Assembly: GCA_002432085.1 (NCBI GenBank)
Contig: DJFN01000158.1
Coordinates: 5,235 to 18,958 of the forward strand
Direction of reading: 5' to 3'
Source: Flavobacteriales bacterium UBA5871
Lineage (GTDB): Bacteria > Bacteroidota > Bacteroidia > Flavobacteriales_D > Crocinitomicaceae
DNA length: 13,724 bases
Part shown: positions 6,335-13,724 of the stretch, piece after piece
Layout of the letters: each line of letters begins with the position of its first letter
Numbering within the stretch: the stretch's first letter is position 1
Notes under the pieces: model-generated
Told to the model about the DNA's origin: nothing
Databases searched by the model: none
The model's input: only the letters and a program-made list of their open reading frames with translations
Program-made: the position numbers and the translations under genes

Positions 6335-7387
6335 TTAGTCCAGTTTTAAATGCTTAATGTCCTCCTGCGCTTTGTCGAAATCGCCTTTTTTGCCTATATC
6401 CAGCCAGTAGCCGTTGATCGGATACGTAATTAGCTTCATGCCCATCTCGACGATTTTCTCCATCAGATCGGTGATATCGAAGAACTGACCTGCCGGAATC
6501 ATACTCAAAACGTCCTTTTTCAGAATGTAAATACCGGCGTTCGAATAATACGTATAACGCGGCTTTTCCTTGAGCGATTTTACATGCTGATTGTGATCCG
6601 TTTCCAGTACGGCGTAAGGGACATCGACATTGTAGGCTGTTGCTGCAACCGCCATATCGGCTCCGGAATTTTTATAGGTCTTGTAGAAATCTTCGAAATC
6701 GATCGTTGTCAGAATGTCGCTGTTCATCACGATGATGTCGTCGTGTGCGAATTCGTTTGCCAGCAGAATCGATCCGATGGTGCCAAGCGGCTTGTTTTCC
6801 CGAAGGTAGTCAATGGTGATATTCTTCGCAGAGCCGTTGCCAAAGTAGCTTTCAATCTGCTCGGCAAGGTAGTTCACGCTGATGTGGATTTTCTTGATTC
6901 CCACATTGACCAGTCGGTCCACATTGTGTTCGATGATGGGCTTATTGCCAACCACCAGCAAGGGCTTCGGCGTCGTTTCTGTCAGCGGACGCAGTCGTTT
7001 CCCTTCGCCGCCGGCCATGATCACGGCTTCGGCAGGAATCAGCGTTTTTTTCAGACGGAAATTCAGAATGTCAATGATCCGGTTGTCAGTATCGAGGATA
7101 GGAATGATCTTTAGATTCCGTTTGCGGTAGTCATCCAGCTGCTCGGTCGTGTAATCGGTATCTTTGATATAGACCGGGTTCGGCTGAATAAACTCGAGAA
7201 GCGAATCTTCAAATCCCAGTCCCCGGATAAACCCCCTGCGCAGGTCACCGTCGGTAATCGATCCCACCAGCCGTTGCTGATCGTCGACCAGGAACAGAAT
7301 GGCGTCGGAAGCCAGCATATCCAACTTCATCAGCGCCGAACGCACCGATTCGAATGATTGAATGATATGATCGTGGATGTCTCTCAC
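6335..7387 (-). CDS. ptmE: CBS-domain sugar-phosphate nucleotidyltransferase, PtmE-like
   Basis: A 350-residue protein starting with GTG at 7387, whose bases overlap the TGA of the deacetylase gene (GTGA). The next ATG would cut into the first CBS domain. Residues 1-115 form a CBS pair, with LFLVDDQQRLVGSITDGDLR (31-50) and KIIPILDTDNRIIDIL (93-108). Residues 120-350 are a nucleotidyltransferase: VIMAGGEGKRLRPLTETTPKP (122-142) binds the nucleotide and activates the sugar phosphate, and MNSDIL (221-226) carries the metal-binding Asp. The same fusion occurs in Campylobacter PtmE, a glucosamine-1-phosphate guanylyltransferase that starts the GDP-linked legionaminic acid route. GDP specificity cannot be proved from the sequence; UDP or CMP transfer is possible. 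The CBS pair probably binds a nucleotide and could adjust flux. The symbol follows the domain architecture and the surrounding genes. Confidence 0.8.
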   Translation of the reverse strand: MRDIHDHIIQSFESVRSALMKLDMLASDAILFLVDDQQRLVGSITDGDLRRGFIRGLGFEDSLLEFIQPNPVYIKDTDYTTEQLDDYRKRNLKIIPILDTDNRIIDILNFRLKKTLIPAEAVIMAGGEGKRLRPLTETTPKPLLVVGNKPIIEHNVDRLVNVGIKKIHISVNYLAEQIESYFGNGSAKNITIDYLRENKPLGTIGSILLANEFAHDDIIVMNSDILTTIDFEDFYKTYKNSGADMAVAATAYNVDVPYAVLETDHNQHVKSLKEKPRYTYYSNAGIYILKKDVLSMIPAGQFFDITDLMEKIVEMGMKLITYPINGYWLDIGKKGDFDKAQEDIKHLKLD

Positions 7388-8058
7388 TTTTTATCAATGT
7401 ATTTGACAAGCTGGAATGCTTCAGCATATTCCACACCTGCCGTTGCGCCTCTAAAGGTAGCTAAAGCTTCGATGTTACGCATATTCCGCGGAAATGGATG
7501 CTGACCGAGCTCCGATTCATAAATCGCTGTAATTTCGATTTTCTGGCTAAAAAACTCCGTTATGTCTACGAAATAATTTGGCAGGAAAAGGTTTTCGGCC
7601 AGGTTCGGCGCGAATTCCGTTTCCGACATGCATTCATACATCAAGACCTGTTTTACAAAAGGATAACGGAACGATTTCGTACACGCCATCACTGCGTCGA
7701 AGGTTATACGGTGATCGGAATGTGCGTCCGAACGATTCACACAGTAAACGATCTCCGGCTTCACTTCGTTGAATACTTTCGAAATTTCCGGCACCAAGGT
7801 GATCAGCGAGCTGCCTGATAAGCCCATCGTCGGGTAATTCAGCTGATGAACCGATTCCATCCCAAACATATTTGCCACAGTCTCGATTTCTTTCGCCCGG
7901 CTTTCAACACGCTCTTTCGTGAAGCCTTTTTCTTCGGAAACACAAGTGATGATTAGCCAGTGTATGCGGTCACCATTGCTACGGTGCTTCAATAACGTTC
8001 CACCTGCACCGATTACTTCATCGTCGGGATGGGCCGATACCACAATTACAGTTTTCAT
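7384..8058 (-). CDS. PIG-L/LmbE family N-deacetylase
   Basis: A 224-residue protein of normal PIG-L length. AHPDDE (9-14) is the metal-binding and catalytic motif, with Asp12 as the likely general base. DAHSDH (111-116) supplies the further zinc-binding histidine. An FRYPF segment and a C-terminal GQHPFPRNMRNIEALA stretch also fit LmbE-like enzymes. The family removes N-acetyl groups from sugars, for example GlcNAc-PI, GlcNAc-inositol in mycothiol synthesis, and diacetylchitobiose. The ATG at 8058 lies 3 bases after neuC, and the 3' end overlaps the PtmE-like gene by 4 bases. Its place between the 2-epimerase and the guanylyltransferase-like gene suggests an amino-sugar substrate. It may expose an amine for re-acylation by the GNAT or NeuD-type enzyme of this operon, or make a free glucosamine derivative for the PtmE-like enzyme. 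Confidence 0.9.
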   Translation of the reverse strand: MKTVIVVSAHPDDEVIGAGGTLLKHRSNGDRIHWLIITCVSEEKGFTKERVESRAKEIETVANMFGMESVHQLNYPTMGLSGSSLITLVPEISKVFNEVKPEIVYCVNRSDAHSDHRITFDAVMACTKSFRYPFVKQVLMYECMSETEFAPNLAENLFLPNYFVDITEFFSQKIEITAIYESELGQHPFPRNMRNIEALATFRGATAGVEYAEAFQLVKYIDKK

Positions 8059-8061
8059 AGC

Positions 8062-9231
8062 CTAATAGGTAATGTTTTTATGGATAAGCGCTTGATTTAA
8101 TTCGATCTGCGCTAAAATATCAATGATCTTGTCAGCTGATTTTCCGTCTCCGTATGGATTTTGTTTCAACTTTACTTTCGCCAGGAATTCCTGATCGTTC
8201 AGAACTGTGTTGATAGCCGCTGCGATCTCTTCCGCATTTGTATCAACAAACAGTACGTTGTCGCCGTGTGCCCGGCCGCGTTGACGTTCACCCACATTGA
8301 TTGCAGGCAGTCCCAGCGAACCGACTTCGACCAGTCCTGAGCTCGAATTTCCAATGAGGAACAAGGCATGTCGCAACAGGTTCACATAAATCTTGCGATC
8401 GAGGTTCTGGAACAGTGTAAACTGATCGGGATAACGCTGCACATATTCTCTGTATGCACTGATGATGTCTGCGCTGCCTGCATCCGAATTCGGGTAATTG
8501 ACGAAGCAATGTTTGCCGGATTTCCGGATAGCTTCCAGGGTGACGCGAATGTGTTCGGCCTGCTGTTCGACCTGCGTAATAATGGAATGCTGAATAAGCA
8601 CACAGTAATCGTCGATCGCTTTCGCTTCGTCGATCTCACGAATAGTTTCCGCTTTGGAAAGCTCTTCGGTTTCCAGAAAACGGTCCAGCGCCGGATTTCC
8701 AACAACATGAATGCGCCATTCGTCTTCGCCAAGCTTCAGCAGCGTTTGCTTGTGCTGCTCCAGTGTTGGAAAATGAATGTGAGCAAATTTACTACTCGCG
8801 TAACGCACAGAATTGTCGATGTTTCCGTCTTTGGCAATATCGCCACCGAAAAAATGCGCCAGCGGAATATCCATATAAGCGCAGGTAAGACTCACACTGA
8901 TCGCTTCTTCCCTGTCACCAGCTACAAGTACGATGTCCGGTTTTTCCTGCAGGAGCAGGTGTGCCAATGAAGGAATCTGGTGACCGATGGAAACAACACG
9001 TCCAATTTTTTGACTGGAATCGATCAGGTTAAAAATGCGGCCGGCGATCCGGAAACCATCGTTTTCGATGTTTCCTGCCGTGTAGCCATAGGTTTCCGAA
9101 AGATTCGGCCCGGTAATGACAATCGAAAAATCGAAACGAGCGTCCTTGTTCAACTTATCGTAGACTTTGTACAACAAATCGTAATCCGATCGTGCACCGC
9201 TTACTGCTAGTATTTTTCTTTTTTCAGCCAT
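8062..9231 (-). CDS. neuC: NeuC/LegG-type hydrolysing NDP-sugar 2-epimerase
   Basis: The ATG at 9231 gives 389 residues; an upstream extension to 9273 runs inside the GNAT gene. The protein has the GT-B-like two-domain fold of non-phosphorylating 2-epimerases. Landmarks are SGARSDYDLL (11-20), VAGDREEA (103-110), AHFFGGDIAKDGNIDNSVR (125-143), VVGNPALDR (176-184) and GNSSSGLVEVGSLGLP (294-309) followed by GERQRGR (314-320), the hallmark of NeuC proteins. The enzyme releases NDP from an NDP-GlcNAc-type sugar while inverting C2, giving the free ManNAc-type sugar used by NeuB. In a legionaminic pathway (LegG) the substrate is the 2,4-diacetamido-2,4,6-trideoxy-glucose nucleotide, and the flanking dehydratase and aminotransferase genes favour this. 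Whether the carrier is UDP or GDP cannot be read. It starts 5 bases after the GNAT stop. Confidence 0.93.
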   Translation of the reverse strand: MAEKRKILAVSGARSDYDLLYKVYDKLNKDARFDFSIVITGPNLSETYGYTAGNIENDGFRIAGRIFNLIDSSQKIGRVVSIGHQIPSLAHLLLQEKPDIVLVAGDREEAISVSLTCAYMDIPLAHFFGGDIAKDGNIDNSVRYASSKFAHIHFPTLEQHKQTLLKLGEDEWRIHVVGNPALDRFLETEELSKAETIREIDEAKAIDDYCVLIQHSIITQVEQQAEHIRVTLEAIRKSGKHCFVNYPNSDAGSADIISAYREYVQRYPDQFTLFQNLDRKIYVNLLRHALFLIGNSSSGLVEVGSLGLPAINVGERQRGRAHGDNVLFVDTNAEEIAAAINTVLNDQEFLAKVKLKQNPYGDGKSADKIIDILAQIELNQALIHKNITY

Positions 9232-9236
9232 TACTT

Positions 9237-10190
9237 TCAATATACGTCTGAATAACCCAGGGCATAATCCCACGACTTGTTGTCAAGCAGACGGTCGTAT
9301 GCCGGGTCTATCAATTTTATTCCAAAATACGTTATTGGCGTAGCATTTACGAATCCGAGCTTTTCCAGCGTGATGTGTTTTGGATCGTTCAACGGTAGCC
9401 ACATGTTGAATTTTATGGGGCTGCGGTCGGCATAGAAATGGTTGATTGCTGCCAAAAACGCTGCTATGATCGTTTCATCATTCGGAACGACAAGCTCGGC
9501 CAGATCTACTTCGAATTTACCTGAAACATCGAACGAAAGAAACACTTTCGTTACAGCAAAATACGTTTTGTCGCCATCGTTTAGCTGAAAAGTAACATAC
9601 GTATTTTCCGGATGATCCTTATAACGCCACGTCAGGTATTCAGACGAACGCTCAACACGAACAGCGTACGGCTGCATCGTCGCCTCCACAGCTTTGGCAT
9701 GTGCTTCGGTGAACGTATCAGCAATCGTTACGTGAGAATGCGACACAGTTTTGATCTTTCCGGTCGGAAGCGTAAATGTCGGAATGGTTTCCAGGTTCTG
9801 CCAGCGCAGGTTTTTCTGGAAAGCATAATGCGAATTGTTGTTGGGAAATCCCCAGACAGCTTTGAGATCACTTCGTTCGAGCTCCGATTGATAAAGCGCA
9901 TCCGCGAGCTGAGAGAATATTCCCTGTCCTGCATAATCCGGATGCGTCATCGTTGTCATGGAAAGCGCCGACAAAATGGATTTGTCTTCGTATTGCAGCT
10001 TGACAGGTGATGCCGCGTAGTGTCCGACCAGCAGATTATCATCCCACATCAATTTAATCATGACTTTTTGCACCGAGTTATCAAGGAAGCGCCACTTCCA
10101 GAACTGTTCAGAAAGCGGTTTTCCGAATGTTTTCGCGAACAGCGGAAGAATATGCTGTTCATCACCCGTTTGATAATCGCGAATTTCCAT
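9237..10190 (-). CDS. GNAT-family N-acyltransferase
   Basis: The ATG at 10190 gives 317 residues. A TTG two codons earlier overlaps the synthase stop and is less likely, and AGGA lies about 8 bases before the ATG. The N-terminal half is a GNAT domain: MEIRDYQTGDEQHI, then MTTMTHPDYAGQGIFSQL, where the strand and Y-A-G-Q-G-I form motif A that binds the acyl-CoA pyrophosphate. WGFPNNNSHYAFQKNLRW follows as the conserved asparagine-containing stretch. The C-terminal half (about 150-317) has a second, less clear GNAT-like fold, as in two-domain Eis-like enzymes. No membrane segment is visible. Its position between the NeuB and NeuC genes suggests transfer of an acyl group to an amine of the nonulosonic acid or its precursor, perhaps replacing a group removed by the PIG-L enzyme. 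The acyl donor and acceptor are unknown. Confidence 0.82.
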   Translation of the reverse strand: MEIRDYQTGDEQHILPLFAKTFGKPLSEQFWKWRFLDNSVQKVMIKLMWDDNLLVGHYAASPVKLQYEDKSILSALSMTTMTHPDYAGQGIFSQLADALYQSELERSDLKAVWGFPNNNSHYAFQKNLRWQNLETIPTFTLPTGKIKTVSHSHVTIADTFTEAHAKAVEATMQPYAVRVERSSEYLTWRYKDHPENTYVTFQLNDGDKTYFAVTKVFLSFDVSGKFEVDLAELVVPNDETIIAAFLAAINHFYADRSPIKFNMWLPLNDPKHITLEKLGFVNATPITYFGIKLIDPAYDRLLDNKSWDYALGYSDVY

Positions 10191-10192
10191 GA

Positions 10193-11209
10193 TCAATTTC
10201 CTGTTTCAATCTGTTCGCCCGCAGCGAAATCACGTTGGGCTATACTTCCGACAACTTCATCCCACTTCATAGGTGAAATACCCGTTCCCGGACGTTTGAC
10301 CGTTATATTTTCTTCTGAAAGAATTTCTCCTTTTACAATATTTCTGCCCGCAACGATGCTTTTCCTTGCAATCGCGATATTCTTCAGCTCCGAAGCCGAT
10401 GGTTCTTTACTCCCCGAGCCCGCAATTGCCTGTTCGATGTTGCGGATCGCTTGTACCATAGCTTTCAGCTCACCTGGCTCCAGCGAAGCCGCATGATCAG
10501 GTCCCGGTAAAGTGCGATCGAGCGTAAAATGCTTTTCAATAATAGTCGCGCCCAAAGCAACGGCCGCAACCGGCACTTCGATTCCAAGCGTATGATCGGA
10601 ATAGCCGATGCTGACACCCAGCTCACGCTGAATTTCCGGCATGGCTTTGAGATTCACGTCGGACATCGGTGTCGGATATTCGGTATTGCAATGCAAAACG
10701 GTGATGTTTTCACGGCTGATGCCAGCTTGTGTAAACACCTCAGCGGCGGCTTTGATTTCGTCCATCGTTGACATTCCTGTCGACAGAATGATCTTCCGGA
10801 ACAGCTGCGCTGCTTTTCGCAGATATGGCAGGTTCGTTATCTCACCGGAAGGAATTTTGACGTAATCCAGACCGATTTGAGCTAAATATTCAAGTGAATC
10901 CAGATCAAAGGCCGTGGAAAAAAAACGGATGTTTTTCTCTTTACAGTACGCGATCAGCTGTTCGTGCTGCTCGTGGCTCAATTCGAGCTTTTTGAGCATC
11001 TGGAACTGCGTTTCGTTTTCGTTGGCTGTGTTTTTAACCTGGTAATCGGCTTTCTGCGCATCAGGCGAAACAAGCTTTTCCGCTTTGAATGTCTGAAATT
11101 TGACCCAGTCGACTTTCGCTTCGACAGCCGCGTCGATCAATCGGTAAGCCATAGCCATATCACCATTGTGATTGACTCCTGCTTCTGCTATGATTAAAAC
11201 ACCGGCCAT
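10193..11209 (-). CDS. neuB: N-acetylneuraminate/legionaminate synthase (NeuB/LegI)
   Basis: A 338-residue protein, the standard length. All family landmarks are present: IIAEAGVNHNGD (6-17), VKFQTF (36-41), VKIPSGEI (117-124), LSTGMSTMDE (142-151), HCNTEYPTP (173-181), GYSDHT (202-207) and IEKHFTLDRTLPGPDHA (224-240). His206 and His227 correspond by spacing (21 residues) to the Mn ligands of meningococcal NeuB, and Lys118 and Glu123 fall at its active-site Lys and Glu. The C-terminal SAF domain carries ARKSIVAG (281-288) and VKRPGTGI (304-311). The enzyme condenses phosphoenolpyruvate with a ManNAc-type six-carbon sugar to give a nine-carbon nonulosonic acid. The neighbouring dehydratase and LegC aminotransferase argue for legionaminic rather than neuraminic acid. 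Its ATG immediately follows the stop of the NeuD-type gene, with no gap. Confidence 0.95.
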   Translation of the reverse strand: MAGVLIIAEAGVNHNGDMAMAYRLIDAAVEAKVDWVKFQTFKAEKLVSPDAQKADYQVKNTANENETQFQMLKKLELSHEQHEQLIAYCKEKNIRFFSTAFDLDSLEYLAQIGLDYVKIPSGEITNLPYLRKAAQLFRKIILSTGMSTMDEIKAAAEVFTQAGISRENITVLHCNTEYPTPMSDVNLKAMPEIQRELGVSIGYSDHTLGIEVPVAAVALGATIIEKHFTLDRTLPGPDHAASLEPGELKAMVQAIRNIEQAIAGSGSKEPSASELKNIAIARKSIVAGRNIVKGEILSEENITVKRPGTGISPMKWDEVVGSIAQRDFAAGEQIETGN

Positions 11210-11821
11210 TTAATTCAACATTTTTGCAGGATTCCCCACCATTGTACAATTGTCGGGAACGTCGTTCAATACAACCGCTCCGGCGCCGATCACCACATTC
11301 GATCCGATCTTTACGCCCTGTTTCACAACGGCATTCGCACCAACAAAGGAACGATCGCCAACCTGTACGTTTCCAAGTAATGTAGCTCCGGGTGCAATAT
11401 GCGTGTAATTTCCAATTACGCATTCATGTTCAATGATCGCTCCGGTATTGATGATAACGCCCTCGCCTATTGTGGCGACCGGGTTGACAACCGCGCGGGC
11501 ACCGATCATCGTCGACATTCCGATCTTTGCATCGGCGGAAACTATTGCTGCCGGATGAATAAGCTGTAGAGTATTCAAAGGTTTTAAAACGCTACACAAC
11601 TTCTCCCTTAATTCGTTGTCACCAACAGCCGGAAAAAAGCGGGCATTCGGATATTCTTCCGGAAAGTCAGCCGATTCTGCTCCCATATACGGAATTCCCG
11701 TCAGCAGTGAAGAAGGTTTCAGGTCAAAATAACCAGCTACGTTCCAGCCTTTCAACCGGGCGATTTCAATGACCACGAGCGCATGACCTGAGCCTCCTAA
11801 TATGTACAATTCAACGCTCAT
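11210..11821 (-). CDS. NeuD/PglD/LegH-type sugar acyltransferase (left-handed beta-helix)
   Basis: A 203-residue protein of the NeuD/PglD family. The N-terminal domain LYILGGSGHALVV (5-17) is the Rossmann-like part that binds the nucleotide-sugar amine in PglD. A hexapeptide-repeat beta-helix covers about 89-186 (for example AKIGMSTMIGARAVV and VQVGDRSFVGANAVV). NTGAIIEHECVIG (125-137) and HIAPGA (141-146) place His132, Glu133 and His141 at the spacing of PglD His125, Glu126 and His134, the catalytic base and acetyl-CoA region. The family acetylates the 4-amino group of 4-amino-4,6-dideoxy nucleotide sugars, or O-acetylates sialic acid (NeuD). Directly after the LegC aminotransferase gene, with an ATGA overlap, the N-acetyl (LegH) role is favoured. 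It could instead use another acyl-CoA. The family call is sure. Confidence 0.9.
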   Translation of the reverse strand: MSVELYILGGSGHALVVIEIARLKGWNVAGYFDLKPSSLLTGIPYMGAESADFPEEYPNARFFPAVGDNELREKLCSVLKPLNTLQLIHPAAIVSADAKIGMSTMIGARAVVNPVATIGEGVIINTGAIIEHECVIGNYTHIAPGATLLGNVQVGDRSFVGANAVVKQGVKIGSNVVIGAGAVVLNDVPDNCTMVGNPAKMLN

Positions 11822-12966
11822 AGGATCACACTGCTTGGAATATTGATAATGCGATCTTCCAGGTATTCCGCGTTGGTCTGGTGATCACGCTGGCAATCGG
11901 CAAACATCGGCAGCTTGTACATCAGTCGCCAGATCGGGCGTGTCATGACCTGCTGCTCGTTCGTTATTTTCAAAATTTCGTCGCGCTCTGCCTTATCTGC
12001 AGTTTCGATACACATCAGCCAGAAATTCGCTCTTGTGTTTTCGCGTTCCCACCGGAAATGAAGATTATTGGCTTCACAGGCCTGTTTATAAGCAAGCGCC
12101 AGCTTTCGTTTCTTTTCGATGAAGCCTTCAAGCTGTTCCATTTGGGCACACAACAAAGCCGCGTTCAGGTTCGGCATGCGGTAATTGTAGCCGATCTGAT
12201 CGTGCACGAATTCATACGCATGTGGCTGCTTGGCGGTTGTTGTGAGGTATTTGGCTTTAACCATCCATTCCAGTTTCGGTGAAACGAGTGCGCCACCGCC
12301 TCCGGAGGTTATGATTTTATTGCCGTTGAAAGAAAACGTGCCGATCTCACCAAAGCTGCCCAGCGGTTTTCCGTTCGAGCTGCTTCCAATGGCTTCAGCA
12401 GCATCTTCGATGAGCGGAATATTCCACTCGGTACAAATGGAAACCAGTTCTTCTATGCGAGCCGCAAATCCGAACGTATGCATGACTACGCAGGCACCTA
12501 TTTTTTTCTGTGTCTGCTTGTTGTAAGTCCCGTCTTCGCACTTGTCGCCAAATTCATTGAGAAAATCGGTCAACGCTTTCGGAGAAAGTCCCATTGTGTC
12601 GCGATCTACATCGATGAAAACGGGTTTTGCGCCACAGTAGGTGATCGCATTCGTTGTAGCGACAAAAGTCAACGCCTGTGTCAGCACTTCCTGGTTATGA
12701 TCAACCCCCAGCAGCACAAGTGCACTGTGCAACGCCGCCGTTCCGTTGACTACAGCCACGCTTTTCGGCGTACCGGTAAGATCTGCCAGCTGTTGTTCGA
12801 ACTGATCGACAAACGCTCCCACGCTGGAAACAAAGGTCGAATCGATGCACTCATTCAGGTATTTCTTCTCGTTTCCGGCAAAGGTAGGCGCATGCAAAGG
12901 AATGAACCCCGGCCCGGTGAACTGACTACGGACCATTTCAACAATCATGCGTGCACTTTCTGCCAT
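11818..12966 (-). CDS. legC: LegC-family PLP-dependent aminotransferase (DegT/DnrJ/EryC1/StrS)
   Basis: A 382-residue protein of usual length. IPLHAPTFAGNEKKYL (22-37), ECIDSTFVSSVGAFVDQFE (39-57) and VNGTAALH (73-80) are close to the LegC family consensus as I know it. IEDAAEAIG (186-194) contains Asp188, which pairs with the pyridoxal nitrogen. FNGNKIITSGGGG (213-225) contains Lys217, the Schiff-base lysine. The enzyme transfers an amino group from glutamate to the 4-keto-6-deoxy nucleotide sugar made by the dehydratase, giving the 4-amino sugar that the NeuD/LegH-type enzyme then acylates. ATG 12966 lies 4 bases after the dehydratase stop, and the end overlaps the acyltransferase gene by ATGA. 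The GDP or UDP carrier and the C4 configuration are not readable. Confidence 0.92.
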   Translation of the reverse strand: MAESARMIVEMVRSQFTGPGFIPLHAPTFAGNEKKYLNECIDSTFVSSVGAFVDQFEQQLADLTGTPKSVAVVNGTAALHSALVLLGVDHNQEVLTQALTFVATTNAITYCGAKPVFIDVDRDTMGLSPKALTDFLNEFGDKCEDGTYNKQTQKKIGACVVMHTFGFAARIEELVSICTEWNIPLIEDAAEAIGSSSNGKPLGSFGEIGTFSFNGNKIITSGGGGALVSPKLEWMVKAKYLTTTAKQPHAYEFVHDQIGYNYRMPNLNAALLCAQMEQLEGFIEKKRKLALAYKQACEANNLHFRWERENTRANFWLMCIETADKAERDEILKITNEQQVMTRPIWRLMYKLPMFADCQRDHQTNAEYLEDRIINIPSSVIL

Positions 12967-12970
12967 CGTA

Positions 12971-13724
12971 TTACATTTTAGCGTCCAGGTATTTGCCCTT
13001 GTCTTCGTAATCCAGCTCAGGCAAGAGCATGTGGAACAGCCTTACCAGATCTTCCTTACTCCATGCACCCTGTTCCATCAGCCGTGCGATTTCCTTCCGG
13101 AATTGCTGTAACAGCGACGGATCCACTTTGAGCACCTGTGTGACGATGCCAAGATCGGCATATTTATCGAGGGAAATGGCTTCGTCTTCCATGTAAAATT
13201 CCTCGTAGGCCTTTTCGCCTGTCGTATCGGAAGGACTGTAAAAGCACGGCCACTGTTTGTTCTGTCGCAGCGATTCAACCGAAGAACGCGCTTCTTCTTC
13301 CGAGGTGCAATAAAACGGCTCGAAACCTTTTGCTTCGAGAAATTTATCGGCGATATCGGTAAAGGAAACGAGGTGGGTGTCTTCATCCAGCTTCGGAAAA
13401 TAGATTTCTCCCTTTTCACCGAACAGGCACGACATCAGGCACAAAATTCCTGACTCGCGCGGCGTTACAAAATAGCGTTTCACATCTGTAGGCGCCACGA
13501 TCGGATGACCGAGCTTCAAACGCTCTTCAAAGCTGTGCAGCAAAGAACCGTCTGAAAAAGCTACATTGGCGAAACGCGCGGACGATATGGAAATTTTCTC
13601 TCCCAATTCGGAAAGGTACATTTCCATAATACGTTTCGAAGCACCCATCAGGTTGACCGGATTGGCCGCTTTATCGGTCGAAACGCAAAAATATTTCTTC
13701 GCTCCTGCTGCAATGGACTGCTCA
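12971..13724 (-). CDS. legB: Nucleotide-sugar 4,6-dehydratase, polysaccharide-type SDR, 3' part
   Basis: The frame is open to the right edge (first full codon at 13723), so about 250 C-terminal residues are seen and the start lies outside. The visible part begins in KKYFCVSTDKAANPVNLMGASK, the active-site region of polysaccharide-type dehydratases. The usual SDR tyrosine is replaced by methionine (M at 13648, with the following G-A-S-K lysine), as in WbpM- and PglF-type C4,C6-dehydratases. RFANVAFSDGSLLHSF, KRYFVTPRESGILCLM and a long tail ending GKYLDAKM are typical of the UDP-GlcNAc 4,6-dehydratase-like proteins that precede LegC aminotransferases. It probably forms the 4-keto-6-deoxy sugar for the next enzyme. 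The cofactor-binding N-terminus cannot be inspected. The symbol is by pathway position; UDP versus GDP is open. Confidence 0.82.
   Translation of the reverse strand, partial: EQSIAAGAKKYFCVSTDKAANPVNLMGASKRIMEMYLSELGEKISISSARFANVAFSDGSLLHSFEERLKLGHPIVAPTDVKRYFVTPRESGILCLMSCLFGEKGEIYFPKLDEDTHLVSFTDIADKFLEAKGFEPFYCTSEEEARSSVESLRQNKQWPCFYSPSDTTGEKAYEEFYMEDEAISLDKYADLGIVTQVLKVDPSLLQQFRKEIARLMEQGAWSKEDLVRLFHMLLPELDYEDKGKYLDAKM

Noticed and set aside
6584..7114. A 176-codon plus-strand open frame opposite the CBS-nucleotidyltransferase gene
   Set aside because: It is antisense to conserved motifs of the nucleotidyltransferase domain and has no recognisable domain.
8368..8970. A 200-codon plus-strand open frame opposite neuC
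   Set aside because: It is antisense to conserved NeuC motifs and its translation is low-complexity without family features.
9232..9273. A 14-codon N-terminal extension of NeuC
   Set aside because: It runs inside the GNAT gene. The ATG at 9231 matches the usual NeuC start just before the first beta strand.
1..13724. tRNA, rRNA, CRISPR array, insertion sequence or phage genes
   Set aside because: Nothing of these kinds was seen on either strand: no direct repeat series with spacers, no transposase or integrase motifs, and no stretch without coding sequence large enough to hold them.

Overview
The window is a dense surface-polysaccharide (O-antigen, capsule or exopolysaccharide) biosynthesis locus centred on a nonulosonic (sialic-acid-like, probably legionaminic-type) acid. 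Gene content, moderate GC and the near absence of Shine-Dalgarno sequences before the start codons suggest a Bacteroidota member. This is an inference, because no rRNA or taxon-specific marker is present. No tRNA, rRNA, CRISPR array, insertion sequence or recognisable promoter is visible. There is no gap above 30 bases between genes.

Layout. On the left, two rightward genes (1-1212) are the tails of another transcription unit: the 3' end of a class I methyltransferase and a small SGNH/GDSL-like hydrolase. Everything else (1207-13724) is one leftward run of 14 genes with junctions between -17 and +11 bp, so it is very probably one operon whose promoter lies beyond the right edge. In transcription order it encodes a nucleotide-sugar 4,6-dehydratase (partial), a LegC-family PLP aminotransferase, a NeuD/PglD-type acyltransferase, a canonical NeuB/LegI synthase, a GNAT protein, a NeuC/LegG hydrolysing 2-epimerase, a PIG-L deacetylase and a PtmE-like CBS-nucleotidyltransferase. 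It continues with a second, very divergent NeuB-like protein, an SpsF-type cytidylyltransferase, an acyltransferase-3 membrane protein, a Gfo/Idh/MocA oxidoreductase, a PtmA-like SDR and a YhcH/NanQ-type protein.

How they fit. The first block covers the core steps of a legionaminic-type pathway: 4,6-dehydration, 4-amination, N-acylation, NDP release with C2 epimerisation, and PEP condensation. The CBS-nucleotidyltransferase resembles the enzyme that supplies GDP-activated glucosamine in the Campylobacter route, so the intermediates may be GDP-linked. The second block (divergent synthase, SpsF-like enzyme, two oxidoreductases) is not needed twice in a simple pathway. Together with the PIG-L deacetylase, GNAT protein and membrane acyltransferase, it suggests either a second ulosonic acid or an unusually modified one. 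No NeuA/LegF-type CMP-sugar synthetase, glycosyltransferase, flippase or polymerase lies in the window.

The most interesting element is the divergent NeuB paralogue (5276-6331). It keeps the two probable metal-binding histidines, but residues aligned with the active-site Lys and Glu and the C-terminal-domain Arg of its canonical neighbour are changed. Its gene overlaps the SpsF-type cytidylyltransferase gene by one base.
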